Assembly (NCBI GenBank): GCA_051453625.1
Contig: JBOZIK010000001.1
Span: 5,142,784 to 5,206,783 of the forward strand
Direction: 5' to 3'
From: Welwitschia mirabilis
Lineage: Eukaryota; Gnetophyta; Gnetopsida; Welwitschiales
Length of the DNA: 64,000 nt
Positions 12,715 through 23,573 of the stretch are shown here, in pieces. The notes below the pieces were generated by a model. It was not told where the DNA came from. It did no database searches and was given only the letters and a program-made list of their open reading frames with translations. The first letter of the stretch is position 1; each line of letters begins with the position of its first letter. Position numbers and translations under genes: made by a program.

Positions 12715-14120
12715 TATTAACCAAATCCTAGTTTTAATGATTTTACTTATCAAATATAGTGTGATTAACATGTAGATAGGGCATTGAAGATACCTCTAAG
12801 ATTTTTAGAATACTCAGATTTTAAACAAGAATTACCATCTAGCCAAATTTAATGTTTAACGTAATTAATAGGTTATACACACAAAGCTCAAGATCATTAA
12901 AGATTTGGTCAAAATTCATGAAGGTTTGATAAAGTTAACCAAATATTTCTATAGAATCAAAAATTATATTTAAATACATCTACATGAGAAAAGACATCTC
13001 GACTAAATCTAAAGTTCAAATATAATAAAGATGTCTCTCTTAATAAAGAAATCTATATTAAATGATTTGATGAAAGACATCTATAACTATGATGACATCT
13101 ATGCTAAACTAAAATAGGTGATACAAGATAGTTATGCTAATAAGATAATAAAGATGAATTATTTATTTTCTTGTGATCTAGACAAGCTTTACATAATGAA
13201 TTAATTATTAATATACATAAGTCAGAGATACAATAGTTCAAAGCTCATTAAAATATAGGTAAGTTAACTAAAGATGTCTTTCATGTTGAAGAAGCTCATG
13301 TATGACAGACGTCTATCATAGTAAAAACATCTATCCTAAAAAATTTATGTAAAATGAAATAGCCATTAAATAACTAAAACTAACTATTTATATCTATTAG
13401 GCTATGTTTAAAATAATTTAAATGATTATCTCATTAAGGTAAAGATTAAGAATACTTTATCAGTATAAAAGGCACAAAGAATGAAGATTGAAGGTTTACT
13501 TGAATGATTGATTAAAACTATAAAAGTGGAAATCTTTTTTATTTGATGAAAAGGCTTTAACTAAGAAATTATATGATCTCTAGCACATCTATGACTATAA
13601 CTCTAACATTATATCTTTGTGGGTGACTTCATCAAGGAGAACTCAAGCAAATATCGTTATGACATCATTTAACAGTTATTTATTCCTTCATTATAGATTT
13701 GATACTTCATTGTAGGACTAATTAATTATTGAATCTCTTATATTTTAGTCTACAAGATTTTGTATATCTCTTTTCTAGGATCTCTCACTTAGGGATTCTA
13801 ATGTGTAAGATGACCCTTGTACAGGTATGCTATTTGTAATTGATTAATTGCCTAAGAGTATTTTTAGATATAGATTTGTTATAATCCCTAAGAAAAAGAA
13901 AGTATTACCTTTATAAGAGCATCTAATTTGAGTGTAAGATTGGTGGTGCTCTAAAACCACTATTTTATAGATTAACATCACTCTCTGTATGTGGACATAC
14001 CCAGGTTGGAAAACCATATAAATTGGTAAGGTCTTCCTTGTAAATTATATTTGATTATTTGTTACAATTTTATTTGGTCAAAATAATTTAATCCTTTTCT
14101 TTGAGTTTAATGATCCTTAA
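12715..14120 (+). repeat. 5' LTR of SIRE-like copia element
   Basis: The start TATTAAC corresponds to TGTTGGC in the 3' LTR, so G-to-A changes have destroyed the canonical TG. A TATA-like tataaaa lies at 13,464-13,470 and has a counterpart at 22,891-22,897. The LTR carries many AGATGTCT/AGACATCT-like words between about 12,990 and 13,340. It ends just before the primer site. Confidence 0.88.
13464..13470 (+). promoter_or_regulatory. LTR TATA box
   Basis: The word tataaaa followed by ggcacaaagaatgaag is conserved in the 3' LTR at 22,891, at the expected place for the retrotransposon's RNA polymerase II start. Confidence 0.55.
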
Positions 14121-14121
14121 G

Positions 14122-14134
14122 TGGTATTAGAGTG
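14122..14134 (+). other. Primer binding site, initiator Met tRNA type
   Basis: Sequence tggtattagagtg lies one base after the LTR end. The usual plant copia site is tggtatcagagc, complementary to the 3' end of initiator tRNA-Met; one C-to-T change separates them over the first ten bases. Confidence 0.8.
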
Positions 14135-14171
14135 GATACTCATAAAATGGAGTAATGTACTTGAATAAACT

Positions 14172-15250
14172 ATGGAAGGGATTCCGTCTGTTAGACCTCG
14201 GCTCTTCAATGAGACAAACTATGCCTATTGAAAGATGAGGATGTGAGTGTACTTATAGTCTTTTAAGTTTCAAGTTTGGCAAAGCATATAAGATGGATAT
14301 ATTGAGCCTATAAAAACCATCATAGATTCTATAGATAATTAACTCACTCAAATGAAGCGGAGAAGGGACTAGAAAGATAAAGATAAGGTAGCTTTCATAT
14401 ATTATTTAAAGGCAAAAAATACTCTTTACTTATCCCTTACTTTGAAAGGGTTTCATCAGATAGCCAGATGCAAACCTACAAAAGAGATATGAAATGTTTT
14501 GAGGTAAACATATGAAGGAACATTAGTTATCAATAATTAAAGCTCTTACTTTGAACAAATCAGTTTGAAAATTTAAATATGAATAATAGAAAAAAAGTGC
14601 ATGAATACTTCACAAGGGTCAACAACATTGTGAATTCCATTAATAGAATTGGTAGAGATTTTTAAGAATCTAAAGTGATTCAAAATTGATCATATTATTA
14701 ACTCCAAAATACAAGCCCAAAACACTAGTAATGAAATGATTAATAAATTTCAATACCATGAAAATTTAAGAATTGCAAAGTTTCTTAATAGCCTATGAGA
14801 TGAATCTAATTTAAGATAGTGCTATAAAAGAGAAGTCTATTACACTTAAGATAAGTTAGAGCTCAAGATAAGAATCTAAATAAAAAGTAAAATAAGCATT
14901 AAATACAGATTATTTAAAAAAAGATTTTGATGAAGAGGTTGCATTAATCACAGGGCATGTATAAAATCTTTTTTCATGAAGGAACGATAGTAAGAAGAAT
15001 TACAAAAATCCATTAGGATTTCAAGCCAAAGGTAAGTCTAGAATAAATATTTTTTTTAGTTCTTATTTTTCTTCTAAGATGATATATCTAAATTAAAATG
15101 TTAGGTTTGTGGAGGACAAGGATATATAGCCTTAAAATGTCCTGGCTTTAACTGATTATAAGAAAAAGGATAAAAGAAAGAACACAAGAAGAAGAAATCA
15201 TTTTTTATAGGTAGGAATGAATATGAAAATTCCAAAAAAGTAGAAACTTT
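14172..15250 (+). pseudogene. copia gag remnant (nucleocapsid)
   Basis: Gag packages element RNA in a virus-like particle. The likely start ATG at 14,172 opens with a frame reading PRLFNETNYAY, the DUF4219-type 'LFdGtNYayWk' start of plant copia gag; the Trp codon that should follow is now TGA. A UBN2-like middle follows with many stops. A CCHC zinc knuckle is recognisable at 15,096-15,143 as KC-x-VCGGQGYIALKC, where the His has become Tyr and one residue is a stop. Confidence 0.75.
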
Positions 15251-18033
15251 ACACAATGAAAGAACTCATTCATCTTACATGTCCATCATTCATAACCTTA
15301 GTGACAATGAAGAGGAAGAAATTAAACAAGGATTAGAAAGTGAAGATGAAACATGTATGGGACTTAAAGAAAGCTATAAATTAATTTCTGAAGAGTTTAT
15401 TAACTTGTAAAATATTTTTTCAAGGATGAAAATTTCCTATAATCATGAATTAGCATCTAAACAAGAAAAAGTCTTTTATAATAATTTATTAGCTAAAAAA
15501 TCAAATTTTAAAGCTAAGATAAGTAAAACATGTGAGTTAAAGAATGTTAGATAGGAACTTGCTATTGTTAAGAATATCAATGCAAAATTCACCCAAGAAA
15601 ATGAGACTTTGAAAATCATGCTTGGATAATGCAGAAGTGCAAATAATAAAAGTGTCTCATGATATAATAAATCTTTCAAAAATACTTCAACATAATTATT
15701 TAACAAATGAAACTATAATCTAAGGTATGAGTAAGCTTACATAAATAATATTAATTATTACTAATATTACAAATATGATCATTATTAATTTAAGTTTCTA
15801 TTCAATTTTAGTAGTAAATACTATGCTAATAGTGCCAAGATGCCAAGGAGAATGGTACAACATTTTACGTAGGCAAAACTAAAAAAGGTATGAATTCCTA
15901 AATTAAGCCTAGTACTATTAGCTCAGATTACATTACATGTTATGAAGAGACATTTCTGATATGTTGATAGTGAATTCTATAGACATATGACTAATGACAA
16001 ACTAAGTTTTATTTTCTAATTTGAGTAAGACAAAGGTGTGATTACCTTTGGTAATAATACAGAAGCACTAATTAAATGTATTAGAACCATTGTAGGAGGT
16101 AATCCATCTAAAGTAAAAGATGTATTTTATGTTGAAGTTTTACAACATAATATACTTAGTATTAGTTAATTATGTAATGAAAGTTTCTCTATAACTTTTA
16201 TTAAAGATGTTCATCTCATAAAAAAATACAATTCAAAAAAGGTTCTATTCGTTGGACTTAAAAAGTCAAAGGTGTATGTTACTACTTTGTGAGATATTTC
16301 TAACAAAGGTACCAATTATTTCCTAAGCACTACAGGTGATTCAAATATGTGGCATAAAAAATTTAAACATGTGAACAAGAACCTACTAAAAAGTATATCC
16401 TTAAAAAACATCGTAAGAGAACTTTCAAAATTACTAAATTTCAATGACCAGATTTATCAAGCATGTTAAAAGGGAGAGAAAACAATGATAAGAGTTGGTA
16501 AGAAGAATTCAATTACTACCGAATGTAAACTAGACCTTTTACATCTTGATATTATTGGTCCATCTCCTACCAAAAGTTTTGATAAGAAAAATTATTATTT
16601 AATTATTGTTAATGATTATTCTTTATTACATGGTTGGCCTTCCTTACACATAAGGATCAGGCATTTGACATTGTTTCTAGTTTATGTATCAGATAAAAAA
16701 TTAGAAAGGATACAAGATTAAAATAACAATGAGTGATAATGATACTAAATTTAAGAATATAAGGTTCAGGGACTTTTGTGAAGAATTTGATATCTTTCTT
16801 CAATTCTCTCCTCCGAAAAGAACACAATAAAAAGGAGTAGCTAAAAGAAATGACTAAGTGCTAAACGAGATGGCAAAAAAATAATACATGATCACTAGAT
16901 TCCTTGTTATTTTTGGATAGAAGCCATTAACACTACTTGCTATGTTTCTAATAGAGTTATAGTAAGATGCTTTAATTATAAAACTTCATATGAGCTCTGA
17001 TGTAGCAAGAAATCCTTAGTGAGTTGTTTTTATGTTTTTGGTTCTAAATGTTTTATTCTAAATGAAAAAGATAAGCTTAGAAAATTTGAATCCAAAGTTT
17101 ATAATGGTATCTTTCTAGGTTATTCAATGATCAATAAAGCCTATTGAGTATTCAACAAAAGAATATAAGTGGTAGAAAAACCTATTAATGTTAAAATTAA
17201 TGATATCGACTCAACTTCTATTTGTATGCAAGATGAATATGTGCCTATACAACTTGAATAAACTTCTAATAACCCACTAATACAATTATATAGTGAAGAG
17301 GAAAAGAAAGAATAATTTAAAGGGTAAACATTATTAAAAAGATTAGACTAAAAAAAAGTTACTCAACTAGTAATATTATTAGTAGTCCTTATGGAAATTT
17401 ATCAAAAAGAGGTCATACTAATTAGTTTTATGGATTTGTGACTTATATTTCTCAAGTAGAATCCAAAAACTTTAGTGAAGTAGAAAGTGATAAACATTGG
17501 ATGCTAGCAATATAAGAATAGTTAAATGAGTTTGAAAAATATGAAGTCTAGGAACTCATTCCAAGGCCATTAAAGAAACTACTAATAGACACCATATGGG
17601 TTCTCAAGAATAAGATATATGAACATGATAATGTAATCAGAAATAAAGCAAGACTAGTAGAAAAAGAATATAACCAGTAAGAAGAAATCCATTTTTAGAA
17701 GACCTTTATACTAGTAGCATGTATGAAATTAATTAGGATGATTTTAGCCTTTGTATGTGTTAAAAAATTCAATCTCTATTAGATGGATATTAAGAGTTTA
17801 TTTTTAAATGAAGTTATATAAGAAGAGGTATATGTTAAATAACCTAAAGTTTTTAATGATTAACATAAGTTAGATTATGTTTGCAAGTTAAAAAAGGTTT
17901 TATATGGACTTAAGAAAGCATCAAGATCCTGGTCTAAGATACTTTAAAATACTTAATAGAAAATAGATTCAAAATACGTACATGTGATGTTACTTTATTT
18001 ATCAAAAAAGATAATAATAACTTTACTTTTGAG

Positions 18034-18036
<3 letters not shown>

Positions 18037-18082
<46 letters not shown>
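18037..18082. repeat. (AT)n microsatellite
   Basis: About 46 bases of pure AT dinucleotide lie inside the decayed reverse transcriptase region. Confidence 0.97.
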
Positions 18083-18087
<5 letters not shown>

Positions 18088-18255
18088 TATCATCATAGAA
18101 AATGATAAAAATCAAATTAAAAGGGTTAATGATGCCCTTAGTTAAAAAATTAAAATATTGAATTTACACTTGTTAAGCTTCTTTTTAGAATGATAAAGCA
18201 TGAAGAGAGAGAAAAGTATAATTATGCATCAAGAAAAACACACCACCAAACTAGT

Positions 18256-18355
18256 NNNNNNNNNNNNNNNNNNNNNNNNNNNNNNNNNNNNNNNNNNNNN
18301 NNNNNNNNNNNNNNNNNNNNNNNNNNNNNNNNNNNNNNNNNNNNNNNNNNNNNNN
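18256..18355. other. Assembly gap (100 N)
   Basis: The 100-N gap lies between two AT microsatellites, so it was probably left by assembly failure at the repeats. Confidence 0.99.
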
Positions 18356-18367
18356 TTTTTTTTTGAT

Positions 18368-18370
<3 letters not shown>

Positions 18371-18424
<54 letters not shown>
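18371..18424. repeat. (AT)n microsatellite
   Basis: About 54 bases of AT dinucleotide immediately to the right of the assembly gap. Confidence 0.97.
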
Positions 18425-18427
<3 letters not shown>

Positions 18428-19799
18428 ATTATCTTTAGTCTATTAATAAATCATACGTAATAAGTTTGTAAAGATTATACAAGATGAATTTGATATGAAC
18501 CTCATGAAAGAAATAAGCAACTTCTTGGGATTATAATTTATGTAACACAAATAACATACATTTGTTTCACAAACTAAATATATCAAAAATCTACTAGCAA
18601 AATATGGCTTATAGAATCATAAAGCAAAAGACAGTCCACAACGATTAACATGGTAAGAAGATTGAGCAAAAGATATGTAGAGGTATGATGGATAGTTTAT
18701 TATATCTTATAATTAGTAGAACAAATATTATATTTATCATAGAGATTGGTGCATGTTATTGGAGTGATACTAGAAAATCACACCCTGCTACCATTAAAAT
18801 AATATTCCGTTATTTAAAAGGTACTACTAATTGGAGCCTTTGGTACTCAAAAGACTTATGCTTTGATCTAGTTGAGTATTATGATGTGGAATAAGCAGAT
18901 TATAAGGATAACCAAAAAAGTACTAGTGGATGTTACCACTTATTGGGATAATTCTCAGTATCATGAACTAGTAAGAAGAAAGACTCAACCCTAAAGCTGA
19001 TTACATTAATGTTGAATGTTGTTATGCCCAAGTGCTCTGAATGAAACAAATGTTGAAGAATTTTGGACTTAAAATGAAAAACATTTTAGTATACTATAAT
19101 TATAAGAGTGCTATCAACATTTTCAAGAATCTTATTTAGCATTCTAAGATAAAACACATTGAAATACTTCCTTAGAGAGCCTATGTAAAATAAAGAAATC
19201 ACTTTGAAATATGTTAAAATAGATGATCAACTCACATATGTATTCATAAAATCATTAAGTGAAGAAAGATTCATCAAGGCATGCTATAACTAGGAATTGA
19301 ATCTTGTTAAATTAAATAAGTTCACAAGTAACCTCTCTCAAAGCTCAACTTAGCATATTAATTATGATTCTTTTTATAAGTTAAGATATTAGCTATAGAT
19401 TTAAGTTTTATTAGATGATTAGCATTACAATTTTTTTCTTACTTATCTCATTTTTAAGTTATATTATCTAATAATGATGTTAGTGGTAGAAAACCTAAAA
19501 GTTTTTAGGATTATATGCTAGACATCTTTAAAGATGTAGATGATTGAGCTGAATATGTATTTACTGTTATAAATGTTTATTAGAAAGACATATTTAAATG
19601 ATATAGATGTCTTTGGCTGTCAATTGTTATAAAAGTAGAATAAACATCTTTCAAAAGGTAGATGTCTAGTTTTTTAATCATAAATATCTTAAAGTTTGCA
19701 GATATCTTTGCAATCTCTAACTAAGAGTTTAAAATTTTTATTAGTAGATCTCTTTTAAAGTTTTAAAGTATAGTTTTATCATGTTAGATATATTTTAAG

Positions 19800-21730
19800 G
19801 CATTGACATCTTTAATACTATGTATTTACAATTAAAAAAGTGTGCAAAATGTGGGGTTTCAAGTTCTTTTTATGTAAGAAAGGGATTACAAACCTTATTT
19901 TCACACCTCCACTTAGTAGGTGTCCCTCTTAGTGTACATAAGAAATCCCTCTCTCTTAGCTTTCACTGGATAGATATGTTTGCTTTAAAAGAAGTATTCA
20001 CAGTGAGCAAACATGGGTGGACTTTCTTATATGTGCATATTTTTCTCATTTATGGTTAGTACTTCTTTCAATTTTTAGTTTCTACCATCTATATTTCACA
20101 AACATGATGAAAATAAATCCATCAAAATCATTAGGAGAAAGGAACCTATTTATGAATCCCATAGAACTTAATATAAACATTAATTTTATCATGAATCAGC
20201 TAAGAAAAGGTTTAAGTCTTGGCTTATAAACTCCATTATTACAAGGAAAACTCTTTACTTTTGGAAGAATAAGAAGGATTAGCTTTTAGCATACTTCTCT
20301 TATCTTACTGGGACATGATCATTGAGCTTGAATAAAGTACTCTAAATCCTATGATGAGAGAGTTCTATGCTAATATTCATGAGATAGAAAATTCTACTAG
20401 TAGATTTTAGATGCAAATAAGAAATATCCATCTATTTTTGACATTTATTTTTTTTATTAGTCTACTTGGTATTAATGATTCAAATATTTCTTAGTTATAC
20501 ATGTACTCTTTTAAAGATATATTTATATTTTGATTAGTTAAAGTATCATTATGTAGTTTAAGCACTATTATTTTTTGAAATGAAAAAATGAGATTTTATA
20601 AGTATTTTAAACTGAAATACATGGTGATATATGGCTCTATCTTAAGCTTGGTATCATTTTGTAACATTTTAGTATGAGGCAGTAGCTATAATTAATATAA
20701 TCCCATGTAGACATTTCTAGTGTATTACTTACTTATAGGGATCAAAATTGATCTTGGCATAGTACTATGTACAAATATTATTACTCTGTTTCATAAGGGC
20801 CAAACTTTAAGCCATCCTTATTTGATCAGTCTCATTGTTAGCAGTGCCAACATCACAATCCCTTAAGTCAATTTCATTTAGCTCAAGAAGCTACTTTTAG
20901 AGTTCAATAAAAAGTAGTTGTTCAGAGATCTGAATCTATAGGTTCACATGGTTCTTCATTAGTAAAGAAGAGTCTCCATGAAATCACAAATATGGTTAGA
21001 AAGATTAATAGAAATTTGTTGCGATTGAATAAGCATAGGTCCATAGCTAATAACAATAAGATATCCATTAGTAGTTAGAAATATATGGAGACTTTTACAT
21101 AGGTAGATTTAAGAAGGAGTCATAATTAGAGGAGACCTTAGTTCCTTATGCATAAAATATGATTCTAATAGAGCAGAGGACTCAAGTAAGCCAGTTGCTT
21201 CTGAGATAGAGGAGGAGAAGACACTTAATCAGGGGAATTAGTAGCCTTTGCTATATATTCAAGGGAAGCATCAGCCTCCATTATAAGTTCAAGGAGAGCA
21301 CTAGGTGAATTTATATGACTCAATTAATGAGATTGTCATATTACATATGCCTTACCATAAGCTTTCTATTCACCATCCTACATAGCCACCTGTACCATTA
21401 CATATTCTATCTTCACCATCTATAATCGATTTTGCTAAGATTAACAGAGCTAATTTCTTTGACCCTTAATTTTAGACATATATTCATATGAAGAGGTAAG
21501 ACTCTCAAGGTTATGGTAACTCATCACAGTGGTCATCATAGAAATGTTGTACACCACTGCCTACATCATCTTCATCATACATCATCTAAACTTTCGCTAC
21601 CTAGGATAGTGATGATGATAGTGATGATGCTAGGGATAGAGCTCACTATATTTGTAATTATACTCTCAGTTATTACATCTTTTTATGCTATTCAAAATGA
21701 GGGAGAATATAGAAAATCAGTCTAAAGTCC
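19800..21730 (+). pseudogene. Extra 3' reading frame of SIRE-like element
   Basis: The stretch between pol and the 3' LTR keeps traces of coding sequence in plus frames. Recognisable pieces include REFYANIHEIENST and a following QIRNIHLF near 20,360-20,440, which resemble the FYAN and V-R segments of the 'putative plant transposon protein' domain. GPNFKPSLFDQSHC near 20,800 and an acidic, low-complexity DSDDDSDDARD end near 21,600 follow. SIRE/Maximus elements carry an extra, sometimes env-like, frame at this position. I cannot show membrane segments or a fusion motif, so env function is not claimed. Several stops are present. Confidence 0.45.
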
Positions 21731-22140
21731 TAGGTGAGTTTGAAGGATGTAGATTTAAGATGCTTGATTGGACTTTCTTGTGGATCTCATCATAGTTGAT
21801 GCTTACTCATAAGATTTAGTGTACAGGATTTAATGTTTTTATTCTCTCTTAATATTTTTTACCTTGTTGTAAATTTTACTCAGGTGTATTTGTTACACAT
21901 TTTTTCATGATTATAATAATCTCTTATTATCATTGACATTTGTTATACTATCTTGTATGCTTGTTTAATGTGTTTTACTTCCCTTGTTACAATTTCCAAT
22001 GCACTCATATACTAATTAGATGTTATCAATTTATTATACTAGTTTGTAATCAAATGTAACTTATTTCTACTTTTATTTTGTATTACATAAAATTATCAAT
22101 TCTTGTACTGATAGAATTTACCAAGTTTTAAACATCATTA

Positions 22141-22153
22141 AAAAGGGAAAGAT
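22141..22153 (+). other. Polypurine tract
   Basis: Purine-rich aaaagggaaagat ends directly before TGTTGGC of the 3' LTR. It is the usual primer for plus-strand DNA synthesis. Confidence 0.8.
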
Positions 22154-23568
22154 TGTTGGCAAAAGCCTAGTTTTGGTTATTTCATTTGTCAAATATAATG
22201 TGACTAATATGTAGATATGGCATTGGAGATATCTCTAAGATTACTACAACATTCAAATTATAAATAAGGATCACCATCTAGTCCAAGTCAAGATCAAAGG
22301 TAATTGATAATTATGCACATGAAGCTTAAGATTAGAGACAATTCAGTTAGAATTCATAAAGGCTAGATAAAGTTCACTAGAGATGTCTATAGGGTCAAAG
22401 ATGTCTATATCAAAGACATCTATAGCAACAAAGACATATAAATAAAATCTAAACCTATAACAAAATAAAGACATCTCTCTTGATAAGATGTCTATACTGA
22501 ATGACCTAATGAAAAATATCTGTAATTGTGAATACATCTATGCTAAATTAAAATAGCTAATAAAAGATAATTATACTAGTAAGATAATAAGGATGAATTA
22601 TTAATTTTTTAAGAATGTGGGCAAGCTTTACATAATGAATTCCTAATGCCTAAGGTCAGAGACACAATATCTCAAAGTTTGTTAAAATCTAGACAAGTTT
22701 TCAAAAGTTTTCCAAAGACATCTTTCATGTTATATATGGATATCTATAAGATACATCTACCATGATAAAGATTCAAGTAAAATAAAATAGCCATTAAATG
22801 ATTAAAAATAATCATTTATAGCTATTGGACTATGTTAAAAATAATTAAAATGATTACCTCATTAGGGTAAACTCAAGAATACTTCATAAGTATAAAAAGC
22901 ACAAAGAATGAAGATGGAAGGGATACTTAAATAATTGATTGAAACTATATAAGCTAAAATCTATTAGAATTGATGAGAAGGGCTTCATCATTGAAGATAT
23001 TATATGATCTCCAGCACATCCATAGTTACAACTCTAACATTAGGTCTTTATAGGTGATTACATCAAGAATAACTCAAGAAACTATCACTGTAACATCATT
23101 TTAGGCTTATTTATTCTTTTATTATAGATTTAGTTCTTCATTTTAGGGCTATCTGATTACTGAATATCTTATCTTCTAGTCCATAAGCTTTTGGATATCT
23201 CTTCTTTAGCATGTCTTACTTAAGGTTTCTAAGGTGTAAGACAAATCTTATATAAGTGTGCTATTTGTGATTAATTAAGTTCCTAAGAGGATTGTTGTAT
23301 ATATATTTGTTATAATACTTAAGAGGAAGAGAATTCTACCTTAAGAGGAATATCACATTTTATTGTAAGTTAATGGTGCATTAAAACCACTATGTTGTAG
23401 GTTAAGGGTATTCAGAGATGTGAAGAAAAACTACCCTCTATATGTGGACATACCCAAGTTGGGGACCCATTAAATTGATAAGGTATTTCTTATGAATTTT
23501 ATTTGTTTATTTATTAAATTTTTTTTTCAAACTCATTCACCCATGCTTTTTGATCTCAACAATCCTAA
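22154..23568 (+). repeat. 3' LTR of SIRE-like copia element
   Basis: Starts TGTTGGC after the polypurine tract and aligns with 12,715-14,120 throughout, including the TATA region at 22,891. The right end is placed at ...caatcctaa because the next five bases, cattc, match the left target duplication exactly; an alternative end in CA two bases further right would lose that match. Confidence 0.88.
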
Positions 23569-23573
23569 CATTC

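Larger units (their letters stand above)
15950..19290 (+). pseudogene. copia pol remnant: PR, INT, RT, RNase H
   Basis: Aspartic protease at about 15,958-16,170: YVDSEFYRHMT, where the family has DSGCSRHMT (catalytic Gly now Glu), followed by VTFGNN and LQHNILSIS. The GAG-pre-integrase motif MWHKKFKHVN is near 16,350, then the integrase core DIIGPSPTKSFD near 16,545. Reverse transcriptase is visible from about 17,560 (WVLKNK, NKARLV, LKKVLYGLKKAS). The YVDD motif is not found; an (AT)n run and an N gap occupy the following part. RNase H and the pol end (DDQLTYVF and KSLSEERF) lie at about 18,900-19,280. Multiple frameshifts and stops make it inactive. Confidence 0.82.
12710..23573 (+). mobile_element. 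Full-length Ty1/copia element, SIRE/Maximus-like
   Basis: A complete but inactive LTR retrotransposon. The 5' LTR (12,715-14,120) and 3' LTR (22,154-23,568) align along their length. The 5-bp target duplication CATTC sits exactly outside both ends (12,710-12,714 and 23,569-23,573). The primer site follows the 5' LTR and a polypurine tract precedes the 3' LTR. The polyprotein order gag, protease, integrase, reverse transcriptase, RNase H is copia-type. The ~10.9-kb size, ~1.4-kb LTRs, the RNase H segment with LTYV and KSLSEERF, and about 2.8 kb of extra sequence after pol fit the SIRE/Maximus lineage. LTR divergence and many stops mean the insertion is old. Confidence 0.9.

Noticed and set aside
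18200-18460. Plus-strand frame with an IY repeat
   Set aside because: It is the translation of an AT microsatellite joined through an N gap.
19820-20229. Envelope-like membrane protein in the SIRE-like element
   Set aside because: Hydrophobic stretches exist but signal peptide, furin-type site and anchored C-terminus cannot be shown in such decayed frames.
21513-21725. His-rich 70-codon plus-strand frame
   Set aside because: His codons come from cat/cac repeats; another frame gives the acidic DSDDDSDD segment that better fits the 3' extra frame of the element.
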